The notes under the pieces are model-generated. The model was given only the letters and a program-made list of their open reading frames with translations, did no database searches and had not been told where the DNA came from. Below are positions 45,609-56,427 of a DNA stretch of 64,000 nucleotides, one piece after another (the first letter of the stretch is position 1; each line of letters starts with the position of its first letter). Position numbers and translations under genes: made by a program. Source of the stretch: Streptomyces sp. NBC_00234 (GTDB lineage: Bacteria; Actinomycetota; Actinomycetes; Streptomycetales; Streptomycetaceae); assembly GCF_036195325.1 (NCBI RefSeq), contig NZ_CP108101.1:6634001-6698000 (forward strand), written 5' to 3'.

Positions 45609-46491
45609 CCACAGCGACCACATCCCTCCCCACCAAGCCCGCAGCCGCCCCGCGGCGCAAGGGTGGCGGCAAGCTCCGCGCCCTGCGCAGGAACCGGCTC
45701 GCCCTCACCGGCGGGATCATCGCCACCGTCTTCGTCGTCGTGGCCCTGTTCGCCCCGCTCATCGCACCGTACGACCCCGCGCAGCCGAACTTCGGGAACG
45801 TCCTGGCGGAACCGGACTGGTCCCACTGGCTCGGCACCGACGACCTCGGCCGCGACCAGCTCTCCCGCATCGTGTACGGGGCGCGGGCCTCCATGCAGGT
45901 CGGCCTCGTCGCCGTCGTCCTGGCCTTCCTCGTCGGCGTACCACTGGGGCTGCTCGGCGGGTACTACGGCAAGTTCGCCGACAGCGCCGTCTCGCGCCTC
46001 ACGGACACGATGCTGGCCTTCCCCTTCCTGGTGCTCGCCGTCGGACTCGCCGCGATCCTCGGCCCGTCCCTCACCAACGCGACCATCGCCATCGGCATCT
46101 CGCAGATCCCCGCCGTCATCCGCATCACCCGGGCCGAGACCCTGCGGCTGCGGCACGCCGACTACGTCGTGGCGGCCATCGCCAACGGCGGCGGCGACGG
46201 CACCCTGCTCTTCCGGCACATCCTGCCCAACGCCACCTCCGCGCTGACCGTCCAGGCGACGGTGGGCATCCCCGCCGCCATCATCGGCGAGGCGCTCCTC
46301 AGCTTCCTCGGCCTCGGCGTCCAGCCGCCCGACCCCTCGCTCGGCGTGATGCTCTCCGGAGCCCAGTCCTTCCTGGCCCCCGCACCCTGGATGGCCGTCT
46401 TCCCCGGCCTGGCGATCGTCGCGGCGACGCTGGCCTTCAACCTGCTCGGCGACGGACTGCGTGACGTCCTCGACCCCCGCGGAGGCACCCG

Positions 46492-46495
<4 letters not shown>
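45605..46495 (+). CDS. Oligopeptide ABC transporter permease (DppC-like)
   Basis: A 296-residue second permease. An Arg/Lys-rich N terminus (RRKGGGKLRALRRNRLALTG) is followed by the OppC N-terminal helix and PLIAPYDPAQPNFGNVLAEP, the periplasmic segment typical of DppC/OppC. LGTDDLGRDQLSRIVYGARA is diagnostic. The coupling loop is YVVAAIANGGGDGTLLFRHI near residue 190. It forms the membrane channel with the DppB-like protein. Confidence 0.94.
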
Positions 46496-47555
<1,060 letters not shown>

Positions 47556-47559
<4 letters not shown>

Positions 47560-48596
47560 CCACCGCACAGACTGTCCCCGCACCGCGCGAGAGCGGTGAA
47601 AGCCCGGACCAGCTGCCCCCGGTCCTCGAGATCACCTCCATGGAACGGCACTTCGCGGCCTCCGGCGGTGCCTCGGTGCGGGCCGTCGACGGCGTCTCGA
47701 TCACCGTCGGGCGCGGCGAGGTCGTCGGACTCGTCGGCGAGTCAGGCAGCGGCAAGACGACCGTCGGCCGCTGCGCCGTCCGCCTCGACGAACCCACCGG
47801 CGGCATCGTCCGCATCAACGGCACCGACGTCACGCACCTCTCCCGCCGGGCCCTGCGCCCCCTGCGCAAGGACTTCCACCTGGTCTTCCAGGACCCGTCG
47901 TCCTCCCTCGACCCGCGCATGACCGTCGGGCAGATCATCGCCGAGCCCATCCGGCTCAACCGGCAGGCCCGCGGCGAGGAGGTACGGGCCCGGGTCGAGA
48001 AGCTCCTCGGCCAGGTCGGGCTGCGCCCCGAGCACGCCGACCGGCACCCGCACGAACTCTCGGGCGGGCAGCGCCAGCGCATCTCCATCGCCCGCGCGCT
48101 CTCCTGCGACCCCGACCTCGTCGTCGCCGACGAACCGACCTCGGCGCTCGACGTCTCCGTCCAGGCAGCCGTTCTCAACCTCCTCGCCGACCTCCAGCGG
48201 GACCGCGGCTTCGGCTGCCTGTTCATCACCCACGACCTGGCCGCCGTCGAGTTCCTCGCCGACCGGATCGCCGTGATGTACCTGGGCCGGATCGTCGAAC
48301 AGGCCCCGACGGCAGAGCTGTTCGCGTCGCCCAAGCACCCGTACACCCAGGCCCTGCTCTCCGCCGCACCCGTCCCCGACCCGGTCGAGCAGCGGTCCCG
48401 CCGGCGGATCGTGCTGCACGGCGAACTGCCCAGCCCCCTCGACCCGCCTCCCGGCTGCCACTTCCAGACCCGCTGCCCGCTCGCCACCGACCGCTGCCGC
48501 ACCGAGGCCCCCGCCCTGCGCGTGATCCCCGGCGGACGGCAGGTCTCCTGCCACCTCGTGGCGGACGACGGCACTGCCCCCGACGCGGCCGGCTGA
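47556..48596 (+). CDS. Oligopeptide ABC transporter ATPase (DppF-like)
   Basis: A 346-residue second ATPase. Walker A is GESGSGKT, the signature LSGGQRQRI, Walker B LVVADEPTSALD and the switch His FITHDLAAVEF. The oligo_HPY tail with Cys residues (CHFQTRCPLATDRCR) is intact. The GTG start overlaps the DppD stop. It is the last gene with a 4-nt overlap; 75 nt separate it from the gamma-glutamyltransferase-like gene, which may have its own promoter but lies in the same direction. Confidence 0.94.
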
Positions 48597-48671
48597 CCCC
48601 GCGCCTACGATCCGCACAGACCGCCAGAACCCCGTACGCCCTCGCGTACGCCGCACCTAGGAGCCGTATCC

Positions 48672-50477
48672 GTGTTCACCACCCGGCCGACCCTCCAGGG
48701 CACCTTCGGCATGGTGTCCTCCACCCACTGGCTCGCCTCGCAGTCCGCGATGGCCGTCCTGGAGGACGGCGGAAACGCCTTCGACGCGGCCGTCGCGGCC
48801 GGATTCGTCCTGCACGTCGTCGAACCGCACCTCAACGGGCCGGCCGGCGAGGTCCCGATGATCCTGGCGCCGAAGGACGGCGACGTACAGGTGCTCTGCG
48901 GCCAGGGCCCCGCCCCGGCGGGCGCCACCGTCGCCCACTACCGCTCCCTGGGCCTCGACCTCGTTCCCGGCACGGGCCCGCTCGCCGCCGCCGTCCCCGG
49001 CGCCTTCGACGCCTGGATGCTGCTGCTGCGCGACCACGGCACCAAGACCGTCGAGCAGGTCCTGCGGTACGCGATCGGTTACGCGGAGGACGGCCACGCA
49101 CCCGTCGAGCGGGTCGGCCAGACCGTCGAGACCGTGCGCGAACTCTTCGAGACCGAATGGCCGTCCTCCGCCGAGGTCTACCTCCCCGGCGGCGCGTCGC
49201 CCCGGCCCGGCGAGCTGTTCCGCAACCCGGCCCTCGCGGCCACCTGGCGCCGCCTCGTCGCCGAGGCCCGCGAGGCGGGCGGCGAGGACCGCGTCGCGCA
49301 GATCGACGCCGCCCGGAAGATCTGGAGCGAGGGCTTCATCGCCGAGGCCCTGGTCCGCCAGGCGGCCGTCCCCACCATGGACACCAGCGGCAAGCACCAC
49401 ACCGGCACCCTGACGGCCGCCGACCTGGCCGGCTGGTCCGCCTCGTACGAGGCCCCCGCCACGTACGACTGGAACGGCTGGACGCTCGCCAAGGCGGGCG
49501 GCTGGAGCCAGGGCCCCGCCTTCCTCCAGCAGCTCGCCCTGCTCCCCGCCGAGCTGCCCGCGTACGGCTCCGCGGACTACGTGCACCTGCTCATCGAGGG
49601 CTGCAAGCTCGCCATGGCCGACCGCGAGGCGTGGTACGGCGACGCCGCCGACGTCCCGCTGGACACCCTGCTCTCCGAGCCGTACAACGCCGCGCGCCGC
49701 GCACTGGTCGGCGCGGAGGCGTCGCACGAGCTGCGCCCCGGCAGCCCCGACGGCCGCACCCCCGTCCTCAGCGAGCACGCCCACGCCGTCGCCTCCGGCG
49801 CGTCCGGCTTCGACGCCATGGGCATCCCGGCGGCCGGGGCCGGCGAGCCGACCGTCGCCAAGGACGGTGCGACCCGCGGCGACACCTGCCACGTCGACGT
49901 CGTCGACCGCTGGGGCAACATGGTCTCCGCCACCCCCAGCGGCGGCTGGCTCCAGTCCAACCCGGTCGTGCCCGAACTGGGCTTCCCGCTCGGCACCCGC
50001 CTCCAGATGGCCTGGCTCGACGAGGGCCTGCCGAACTCCCTGACCCCGGGCCGGCGCCCCCGCACGACCCTCACACCGTCCCTCGCCCTGCGCGACGGTG
50101 TGCCCGTCATGGCGTTCGGCACGCCCGGCGGCGACCAGCAGGACCAGTGGCAGGTGCACTTCTTCCTCGCCGTCGCGCTGCGCGCCGAGGTCCGCGGCGG
50201 CCTCGACCTCCAGGGCGCCGTCGACGCCCCGAACTGGCACAACGACAGCTTCCCCGGGTCCTTCTTCCCGCGCGGCATGCGCCCCGGCAGCGTGACCGTC
50301 GAGGAGGGCATGGACCCGGAGGTCGTCGCCGCCCTGCGTCGCCGGGGCCACGACGTGACGGTCGGCGACCCCTGGTCGGAGGGCCGGCTGTGCGCCGTCG
50401 CCCGCGACCCGCGGACCGGCTTGCTGTCCGCCGCGGCCAATCCGCGCGGCATGCAGGGGTACGCGGTCGGCCGCTGA
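48672..50477 (+). CDS. Gamma-glutamyltransferase-family Ntn hydrolase
   Basis: A 601-residue protein of the gamma-glutamyltranspeptidase/acylase family, made as a precursor that cleaves itself. The predicted N-terminal nucleophile of the small subunit is Thr405 in GDTCHVDVVDRWGNMVS. The large subunit shows EDGGNAFDAAVAAGFVLHVV, and the small-subunit GG motif is in GTPGGDQQDQWQVHFF. There is no signal peptide, so it is probably cytosolic, unlike E. coli Ggt. Next to a peptide transporter it may hydrolyse imported gamma-glutamyl or acyl-amide compounds. The start GTG at 48672 is preceded by a weak AGGAG. Confidence 0.88.
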   Translation: MFTTRPTLQGTFGMVSSTHWLASQSAMAVLEDGGNAFDAAVAAGFVLHVVEPHLNGPAGEVPMILAPKDGDVQVLCGQGPAPAGATVAHYRSLGLDLVPGTGPLAAAVPGAFDAWMLLLRDHGTKTVEQVLRYAIGYAEDGHAPVERVGQTVETVRELFETEWPSSAEVYLPGGASPRPGELFRNPALAATWRRLVAEAREAGGEDRVAQIDAARKIWSEGFIAEALVRQAAVPTMDTSGKHHTGTLTAADLAGWSASYEAPATYDWNGWTLAKAGGWSQGPAFLQQLALLPAELPAYGSADYVHLLIEGCKLAMADREAWYGDAADVPLDTLLSEPYNAARRALVGAEASHELRPGSPDGRTPVLSEHAHAVASGASGFDAMGIPAAGAGEPTVAKDGATRGDTCHVDVVDRWGNMVSATPSGGWLQSNPVVPELGFPLGTRLQMAWLDEGLPNSLTPGRRPRTTLTPSLALRDGVPVMAFGTPGGDQQDQWQVHFFLAVALRAEVRGGLDLQGAVDAPNWHNDSFPGSFFPRGMRPGSVTVEEGMDPEVVAALRRRGHDVTVGDPWSEGRLCAVARDPRTGLLSAAANPRGMQGYAVGR

Positions 50478-50522
50478 CCGCCCGCCCGACGCGCCCCCGG
50501 CGGACCGTGCTTAGCTGGAGTC

Positions 50523-51368
50523 ATGATCGATGACTTTCTCGCCGAGAACGCCGGGGACGCCGGGCACCTGAGCCAGGTCGAAGCGGCGGTCCGCGCAGCC
50601 GCAGCCGCCGAGATCATGCCGCGCTACCAGCAGCTCGCCTCCCACGAGATCATCGAGAAGAGCGGCCCGCACGACCTGGTCACGACCGCCGACCGGCTCG
50701 CCGAGGCGCACCTGACGGCCTCCCTGACCCGGCTGCTGCCCGGCTCGGTGGTCGTCGGCGAGGAAGCCGTCCACGCGGACCCCCGGGTGTACGACGCCCT
50801 GGGCGGCGAGGCGCCCGTCTGGATCGTCGACCCGGTCGACGGAACCCGCCAGTTCGTCCACGGCGAACCCGGCTTCTGCACCCTGGTGGCCCTCGCCCAC
50901 CACGGCGAGGTCCTCGCCTCCTGGACGTACGCCGCCGCCCTGGGCGAGATGGCGATCGCGGTACGCGGCCGGGGCGCCACCCTCAACGGCAGGCCGCTCC
51001 ACGCGGGCTCGCCCGCGCCCGGCGCCGTCCTGAAGGTGGCGATGTCCCACCCGGACTACACCTCCGACGCCCAGAAGCGCGCCCTGCTGGGCCTGCGCAC
51101 CGAAGGCATCGACGCCCGCCCCTGCGGGTCCGCCGGACTCGAGTACCTCGCCGTCGCCTGCGGTGCCCAGGACGCGGTGGCGTTCAACTGGGAGTTCGCC
51201 TGGGACCACGCGGCGGGTCTGCTCCTGGTCACCGAGGCGGGCGGCACGCAGTCCACGCTCTCCGGCGCGACCTTCCGCATCGCCGGCGGCAACGACCTGC
51301 CCTTCACGGCCGCCCGGGACGAAACCACGAAGGACCGCGTCCTGGACGCGCTGCGTACCGGGGCCTGA
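50523..51368 (+). CDS. Inositol-monophosphatase-family phosphatase
   Basis: A 281-residue Mg-dependent phosphatase of the IMPase/FBPase/histidinol-phosphatase superfamily. The metal site is VVGEEAVH, then WIVDPVDGTRQFVHGEPGF, and the third Asp is in AWDHAAGLLLVTEAGG. The substrate could be inositol phosphate, histidinol phosphate or PAP; the class is hard to separate by eye. It follows the GGT-like gene by 45 nt with GCTTAGCTGG promoter-like sequence, so its link with the transporter operon is uncertain. Confidence 0.9.
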   Translation: MIDDFLAENAGDAGHLSQVEAAVRAAAAAEIMPRYQQLASHEIIEKSGPHDLVTTADRLAEAHLTASLTRLLPGSVVVGEEAVHADPRVYDALGGEAPVWIVDPVDGTRQFVHGEPGFCTLVALAHHGEVLASWTYAAALGEMAIAVRGRGATLNGRPLHAGSPAPGAVLKVAMSHPDYTSDAQKRALLGLRTEGIDARPCGSAGLEYLAVACGAQDAVAFNWEFAWDHAAGLLLVTEAGGTQSTLSGATFRIAGGNDLPFTAARDETTKDRVLDALRTGA

Positions 51369-51476
51369 CCTGCTTCCCCGCACGCGCGGGGCTGCGGGAC
51401 GGCCACCCCCGCCCACGCCTTCGGCGGCCCCGAATATCCTGGGTGTCCTGGCCGCCGGCTGACAAGGAGTCCCAAG

Positions 51477-52892
51477 GTGCCGTCGATGCTCGATGCAGTC
51501 GTCGTGGGGGCGGGGCCCAACGGACTGACCGCCGCAGTCGAGTTGGCCCGCCGGGGCTTCTCGGTGGAGGTGTTCGAGGCCGCGGACACCATCGGTGGCG
51601 GGGCCCGTACCGAAGAGCTCACCCTCCCCGGATTCCGCCACGACCCGTGTTCGGCCGTGCACCCGCTCGGCATCGGGTCACCGGCGTTCAGGGGCATGCC
51701 GCTGGACCGCCACGGGCTGGAGTGGCTCCAGCCCGAACTGTCGCTCGCCCATCCCTTCCCCGACGGATCCGCCGCCGTGCTCACCCAGTCGGTGGGGGAG
51801 AGCGCGATGTCGCTCGGCGCGCGGGACGCGGGCGCCTACCGCCGGCTCGTCACGCCCCACCTCGGGCACTGGGACACCCTGGCCGCCGACTTCCTGCGCA
51901 CCCCGTGGGACGGGCTGCCGCGCGACCCGTACCGCCTCGCGCGCTTCGGGATGGTCGGCCTCCAGCCGGCCACCTGGATCTCCCGGCGCTTCCGCGACCC
52001 CAAGGCACGGGGTCTCCTCGCCGGGCTCGCCGCCCACGCCATAGCTCCCACCAGCGGATTCGCCACCGGCGCCATCGCCCTCGTGTTCGCGCTGGCCGCC
52101 CACGAGCACGGCTGGCCGGTACCGCGCGGCGGCTCCCAGGCGATCTCCGACGCCCTCGCCTCGTATCTGCGCGAACTGGGCGGCAGCATCCGCACCGGCA
52201 CCGAGGTCAAGCGCCTGGACGAGCTGCCGCCCGCCCGCGCGTACATCTTCGACACCTCGCCGACCGCCCTCGCGCGGATCGCCGGGCTGGGGAACGCCTA
52301 CCGCGGCTACCGGTACGGAGCCTCCACCTTCAAGATCGACTACGCACTGTCGGAACCCGTCCCGTGGACGGCGAAGGAGGCCCGGCGGGCCGGTACCGTC
52401 CACATCGGGCCGACCGAGGGCGAGATCGACAGTGCGCTGCGCGCGGCCGTCGACGGCCGTGATCCCAGCGTCCCGTTCCTGATCACCGCTCAGCCGACGC
52501 TCGCCGACCCCTCCCGGGCACCCGAGGGCCGGCACGTCTTCTGGGTGTACGGGCACGTCCCGGCGGGCTGGACGGGCGACGCGACCGAGGTCATCGAGCG
52601 GCAGCTGGAACGCTTCGCGCCCGGCTTCCGCGACGTGGTCCTCGCCCGCGCCGTGGCGGGACCGCCCGAACTCGCCGCCCGCAACGCCAACTACGTCGGC
52701 GGTGACATCGCCTGCGGCGCCTTCGCCGGTCTCCAGACGCTCATCCGTCCCAAGCTGGCCCGGGTGCCGTACGCCACCGCGCACCCGGCGGTCTTCCTCT
52801 GCTCCTCGGCCACGCCCCCCGGACCGGGGGTGCACGGGATGTCCGGCCATCACGCGGCGAAGGCGGTCTGGCGGCGTCTGCGGGCCGCCTGA
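51477..52892 (+). CDS. FAD-dependent oxidoreductase, phytoene-desaturase-like
   Basis: A 471-residue flavoprotein of the crtI/NAD(P)-FAD family. The N-terminal dinucleotide fold is DAVVVGAGPNGLTAAVELAR, with GGGARTEELTLPGFRHDPCS next. The C-terminal FAD segment is PPGPGVHGMSGHHAAKAVWR. The start GTG at 51477 is 7 nt after AAGGAG; an ATG three codons later is possible. Such proteins desaturate or isomerise lipids and carotenoids, but no terpene synthesis genes are nearby, so the substrate is unknown. It stands alone between the phosphatase and a gene fragment on the other strand. Confidence 0.9.
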   Translation: MPSMLDAVVVGAGPNGLTAAVELARRGFSVEVFEAADTIGGGARTEELTLPGFRHDPCSAVHPLGIGSPAFRGMPLDRHGLEWLQPELSLAHPFPDGSAAVLTQSVGESAMSLGARDAGAYRRLVTPHLGHWDTLAADFLRTPWDGLPRDPYRLARFGMVGLQPATWISRRFRDPKARGLLAGLAAHAIAPTSGFATGAIALVFALAAHEHGWPVPRGGSQAISDALASYLRELGGSIRTGTEVKRLDELPPARAYIFDTSPTALARIAGLGNAYRGYRYGASTFKIDYALSEPVPWTAKEARRAGTVHIGPTEGEIDSALRAAVDGRDPSVPFLITAQPTLADPSRAPEGRHVFWVYGHVPAGWTGDATEVIERQLERFAPGFRDVVLARAVAGPPELAARNANYVGGDIACGAFAGLQTLIRPKLARVPYATAHPAVFLCSSATPPGPGVHGMSGHHAAKAVWRRLRAA

Positions 52893-52900
52893 GCCCCGGC

Positions 52901-53107
52901 TCAGGCCAGCTCCGTCCCGGGCTCGACCGACGTGTAGGTGACCGCCCCTCCGCCGTTGTTGTCGGACGTCCCGAAGCCGCCGGCGCAGGCGTCGATCGCG
53001 GTCCGCAGGTCGCTCACGGTCCGCTGGGCGCCGCCGTCCCCGTACGAGGCGAGATTGACCGTCACGACAAGGCCCGGTGCGGCGGGGGAGGTGAAGCCGC
53101 GGCTCAC
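52901..53107 (-). pseudogene. C-terminal fragment of a small exported protein (likely remnant)
   Basis: A 68-residue frame on the minus strand whose sequence (VNLASYGDGGAQRTVSDLRT, then AIDACAGGFGTSDNNGGGAV and TYTSVEPGTELA) resembles the last part of streptomycete PknH-type sensor or lipoprotein domains (helix, Cys, beta hairpin). There is no signal peptide, and the upstream 200 nt is not coding in the same frame, so the N-terminal part seems lost. The ATG at 53107 has GGGAGGG 16-22 nt upstream, too far for a good RBS. It could also be a short real gene. Confidence 0.4.
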
Positions 53108-53316
53108 CCACGTGGGGAGGGACGGAGCCAGGGAAAGCGGACGGCCGGGACCCCGCTGGGGGGCAGGCCCCGGCCATCCACTTGTCCAGCGTCCGGGGCC
53201 GCCCGAACGTCACACCCGCCCCCGGGAGACGGCTCGGAGCAGCCCGACGGCGGGGCTTGTCCCGCCCGTACGGCACCATGGGGCCGACGGGCGGGCGCCG
53301 GAACGGGGGAGAGAGC

Positions 53317-53706
53317 GTGACGGGTGCGGGTTCGGACCGAGTGTCCGGTGGTCATTGGTCCGCCGGTTTCCGCAGAGGGGCACTGTGCGGAATTCCCACG
53401 TCGGTGGCGGGTGTGCTCCTCATCGGGGCCATGTGGAATTCCTGCGACGTGGGAGTCAACTCCCCGGCGAACTCCATGGTCCTGATCCTCCTGCTGCCCG
53501 TCGTCTGGGTGCTGACAGCGGCGCTCTGGACGGTCGTCCACGGAGCCGCGGGCCGGTTCGGGCGCAAGGCCGCCGTGATCGGCGCCGTCGCGTCGAATCT
53601 CGGGCTGCTGTGGTTCCTCGTGTCCGCGGTCGGAGGAATGGACTACCCGTCCCCGGCCTGCCCGGACAACGTCCCCGACTGGTGGCCGGCCCTCCTCCCC
53701 ATCTGA
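53317..53706 (+). CDS. Small membrane protein of unknown function
   Basis: A 129-residue protein starting at GTG 53317, 5-10 nt after GGGGGAGAG. Three hydrophobic stretches are visible: GIPTSVAGVLLIGAMW, SMVLILLLPVVWVLTAALW and VIGAVASNLGLLWFLVSAVG. Cys residues flank the first and last helices and might pair outside the membrane (MWNSCDVGVN and PSPACPDN). No family is recognised. It ends 89 nt before the Ada-AlkA gene. Confidence 0.65.
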   Translation: MTGAGSDRVSGGHWSAGFRRGALCGIPTSVAGVLLIGAMWNSCDVGVNSPANSMVLILLLPVVWVLTAALWTVVHGAAGRFGRKAAVIGAVASNLGLLWFLVSAVGGMDYPSPACPDNVPDWWPALLPI

Positions 53707-53795
53707 CCGGGGGTCGCTCCGAGAGGGCCTGGCAGGCGAAGGCTGATGTCGGATTTCCGCCAGCCGCACCCCACCCCGTGCCCCATCCTTGAACC

Positions 53796-55268
53796 ATGCA
53801 CACCGACACCGAGCGCTGCGTGCGGGCCGTTCAGTCCAAGGACGCCCGCTTCGACGGATGGTTCTTCACGGCCGTCCTGACCACCCGGATCTACTGCCGT
53901 CCCAGCTGCCCCGTCGTGCCGCCCAAAGTCGAGAACATGACCTTCCTGCCCAGTGCCGCTGCCTGTCAGCAGGCCGGATTCCGGGCCTGCAAGCGGTGCC
54001 GCCCCGACACCAGCCCCGGCTCCCCGGAATGGAACGCGCGCGCCGACTCCGTCGCCCGCGCCATGCGTCTCATCGCCGACGGGGTCGTCGACCGCGAAGG
54101 CGTCCCCGGCCTCGCCGCCCGTCTCGGCTACTCCGCCCGGCAGATCGAGCGCCAGCTGCTCGCCGAGCTCGGCGCGGGCCCTCTCGCGCTGGCCCGCTCG
54201 CAGCGTGCCCAGACCGCCCGGCTGCTCATCGAGACAACCGAGCTCCCCATGGCCGAAGTGGCGTTCGCCGCCGGGTTCTCCTCGATCCGTACCTTCAACG
54301 AGACGGTCCGTGAGGTCTTCGCGCTCGCACCCGGCGAGCTGAGGACGCGCGCCACCCGGGGGGCCAAGCCCGCCGCCACCCCCGGGGTCATCGCGCTGCG
54401 CCTGCCGTACCGCGCCCCGCTCAACCCCAGCAACCTCTTCGGCCACCTCGCCGCGACCGCGGTGCCCGGCGTCGAGGAGTGGCGCGACGGCGCCTACCGC
54501 CGCACGCTCACGCTCCCGCACGGACACGGCATCGTCTCCCTCGCCCCGCGCCCCGACCACATCGCCTGCCGGCTCCTGCTCACCGACCCGCGCGACCTCA
54601 CCCAGGCCATCAGCCGCTGCCGGTGGCTGCTCGACCTCGACGCCGACCCGGTCGCCGTCGACGAGCAGCTGCGCACCGACCCGCTGCTCGCCCCGCTCGT
54701 CGACAAGGCCCCCGGACGCCGGGTGCCGCGTACCGTCGACGGCGCGGAGTTCGCCGTACGGGCCGTGCTGGGGCAGCAGGTCTCGACGGCGGCGGCCCGC
54801 ACCCACGCGGCCCGTCTGGTCACCGCCCACGGCACCCCCGTCGACGACCCCGAGGGCGGCCTGACCCACCTCTTCCCCACCCCGCAGGCCCTCGCCGGGC
54901 TCGATCCGGAGGCGCTCGCCCTGCCGCGTACCCGGCGCAGGACCCTCACCACGCTCGTCGCGGCCCTCGCCGACGGCTCGCTGCGGCTCGGCACGGACGC
55001 CGACTGGGAGGGGACCCGCGCGGAACTGAACGCGCTCCCCGGCTTCGGGCCCTGGACGGTCGAGGTCATCGCGATGCGGGCGCTCGGCGACCCGGACGCC
55101 TTCCTCCCCACCGACCTCGGGATCAGACGGGCGGCCCAGCAGCTCGGCCTGCCGGCCACGCCCGCCGCGCTCACCGCGCGCGCGGCCCACTGGCGCCCCT
55201 GGCGGGCGTACGCCGTGCAGTATCTGTGGACCGTCGACGACCATCCGATCAACCACCTGCCCGCGTAA
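53796..55268 (+). CDS. Ada-AlkA fusion: methyl-phosphotriester sensor plus DNA-3-methyladenine glycosylase
   Basis: A 490-residue fusion with three parts. Residues 1-80 are the Ada N-terminal zinc domain with Cys34, Cys38, Cys65 and Cys68 (TRIYCRPSCP, CKRCRP); the first Cys accepts methyl from DNA phosphotriesters. Residues 85-180 are an AraC-type HTH (LAARLGYSARQIERQLLAEL, MAEVAFAAGFSSIRTFNETV). Residues 190-490 are AlkA, with the HhH motif LPGFGPWTVEVIAMRALG and catalytic Asp440 (FLPTDLGIR). So one protein senses alkylation, activates transcription and removes alkylated bases. The O6-methyl transferase domain of classic Ada is a separate gene 11 nt downstream. Confidence 0.93.
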   Translation: MHTDTERCVRAVQSKDARFDGWFFTAVLTTRIYCRPSCPVVPPKVENMTFLPSAAACQQAGFRACKRCRPDTSPGSPEWNARADSVARAMRLIADGVVDREGVPGLAARLGYSARQIERQLLAELGAGPLALARSQRAQTARLLIETTELPMAEVAFAAGFSSIRTFNETVREVFALAPGELRTRATRGAKPAATPGVIALRLPYRAPLNPSNLFGHLAATAVPGVEEWRDGAYRRTLTLPHGHGIVSLAPRPDHIACRLLLTDPRDLTQAISRCRWLLDLDADPVAVDEQLRTDPLLAPLVDKAPGRRVPRTVDGAEFAVRAVLGQQVSTAAARTHAARLVTAHGTPVDDPEGGLTHLFPTPQALAGLDPEALALPRTRRRTLTTLVAALADGSLRLGTDADWEGTRAELNALPGFGPWTVEVIAMRALGDPDAFLPTDLGIRRAAQQLGLPATPAALTARAAHWRPWRAYAVQYLWTVDDHPINHLPA

Positions 55269-55279
55269 GGACGTTCACC

Positions 55280-55798
55280 ATGACAGCGACAGCCTCCGCG
55301 ACCAGACAGCACATGGTCGTCGACAGCCCGTACGGTCCACTCACCCTGGTCGCGACGGACGGCGTCCTGGCCGGCCTCTACATGGTCGGCCAGCGCCACC
55401 GCCCGCCCGAGGAGACCTTCGGCGAGCCGGACCCCCGCCCCTTCGGACCGGTGATCCAGCAGCTGGACGCCTACTTCGCCGGCGAGCTGCGCACCTTCGA
55501 CCTGCCGTTGCACCTGGCCGGCACGCCCTTCCAGCAGTCCGTCTGGGCCGAGCTCCAGCGCATCCCGTACGGCGAGACCCGGTCGTACGGAGAGCTGGCC
55601 GACCTCCTCGGCAAACCCGGTGCCTCCCGGGCCGTCGGCCTCGCCAACGGCAAGAACCCGGTCGGCATCATCGTCCCGTGCCACCGGGTCATCGGGGCCT
55701 CGGGCAGCCTCACCGGCTACGGCGGCGGCCTGGAGCGCAAGCAGCGGCTCCTGGCCTTCGAGAATGGTACGGAGGGCGACGTACCGGCCCTCTTCTGA
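55280..55798 (+). CDS. ogt: O6-methylguanine-DNA methyltransferase
   Basis: A 172-residue suicide repair protein. The acceptor is Cys134 in IIVPCHRVIG, with the Arg-finger/recognition helix segment GKPGASRAVGLANGKNPVGI before it and the family FQQSVWAELQRIPYGETRSY. It transfers methyl groups from O6-methylguanine to itself. The ATG follows GTAAGGACG. It is 11 nt downstream of the Ada-AlkA gene and surely co-transcribed, so the Ada part can raise expression of both repair enzymes on alkylation damage. Confidence 0.95.
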   Translation: MTATASATRQHMVVDSPYGPLTLVATDGVLAGLYMVGQRHRPPEETFGEPDPRPFGPVIQQLDAYFAGELRTFDLPLHLAGTPFQQSVWAELQRIPYGETRSYGELADLLGKPGASRAVGLANGKNPVGIIVPCHRVIGASGSLTGYGGGLERKQRLLAFENGTEGDVPALF

Positions 55799-55810
55799 GC
55801 GCCGGTACGG

Positions 55811-55850
55811 CCGGATCAGCCGGATCAGCCGGATCAGCCGGATCAGCCGG
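55811..55850. repeat. Tandem repeat of CCGGATCAG (4 copies plus CCGG)
   Basis: Four exact 9-bp copies followed by CCGG, between the ogt and GDT1 genes. It includes the GDT1 stop codon. Because the unit is 9 bp, on the minus strand each copy places a TGA in the same frame, giving four in-frame stops three codons apart. Copy number should vary easily by slippage without changing the protein. Confidence 0.85.
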
Positions 55851-56427
55851 TGAAGATCTCGACGGTCGACCAGATCGCGAGCCCCAGCATGCAGAAGCCG
55901 CCGATGCGCTGCACGGTCTTCAGAGGCACCCGCTTGGCGATGAAGCGGCCGGCCAGCAGGGCGAGCGCCGAGACGGACATCAGCGCGGCGGCGGAACCGA
56001 TCGCGGTGGACCAGGCTCCGTTGCTCGCGGCGAGGTTGGCGGTCGTGATCTGGGTCAGGTCGCCCCACTCACTGATGAAGACCGCCATGAAGGCGGTCGA
56101 GTAGACCGGCCAGAAGCCCGTCACGGTCTTGACCTCGGCCTCGTCGTCCCCGTCGTCGCCCCCGCCGCGCAGCAGCATGAACGCGCCGAACGCGAAGAGC
56201 AGGGCCGAGACGAGCTTGACGGTCCAGTCGGGCAGCAGGCCGATCAGCCCGCCGGCGCCCACGGCGATGGCGACGTGCACGACGAACGCGGAGGACGTGC
56301 CGAACCAGACGTAGAGCGGGCGCATACGCGTGCCCATGGCCAGCGAGGCGAACATCGTCTTGTCGGGGAGCTCCGCGAGGAAGATCAGCCCGAAAGCGGT
56401 GAGGATCGCCAGGGGGTCGAGATGCAT
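55843..56427 (-). CDS. TMEM165/GDT1-family manganese exporter
   Basis: A 194-residue inner-membrane transporter with six helices. The two GDT1 signature motifs are present: AELPDKTMFASL (Glu19, Asp22) and ISEWGDLTQITT (Glu120, Asp123), which form the cation site. The acidic loop between them (GGGDDGDDEAEV) is typical. Bacterial members export Mn2+. The ATG at 56427 starts the first helix DPLAILTAFGLIFLAE. The upstream leader carries a yybP-ykoY manganese riboswitch, which strongly supports the substrate. The stop codon is inside the CCGGATCAG repeat. Confidence 0.92.
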   Translation of the reverse strand: MHLDPLAILTAFGLIFLAELPDKTMFASLAMGTRMRPLYVWFGTSSAFVVHVAIAVGAGGLIGLLPDWTVKLVSALLFAFGAFMLLRGGGDDGDDEAEVKTVTGFWPVYSTAFMAVFISEWGDLTQITTANLAASNGAWSTAIGSAAALMSVSALALLAGRFIAKRVPLKTVQRIGGFCMLGLAIWSTVEIFTG

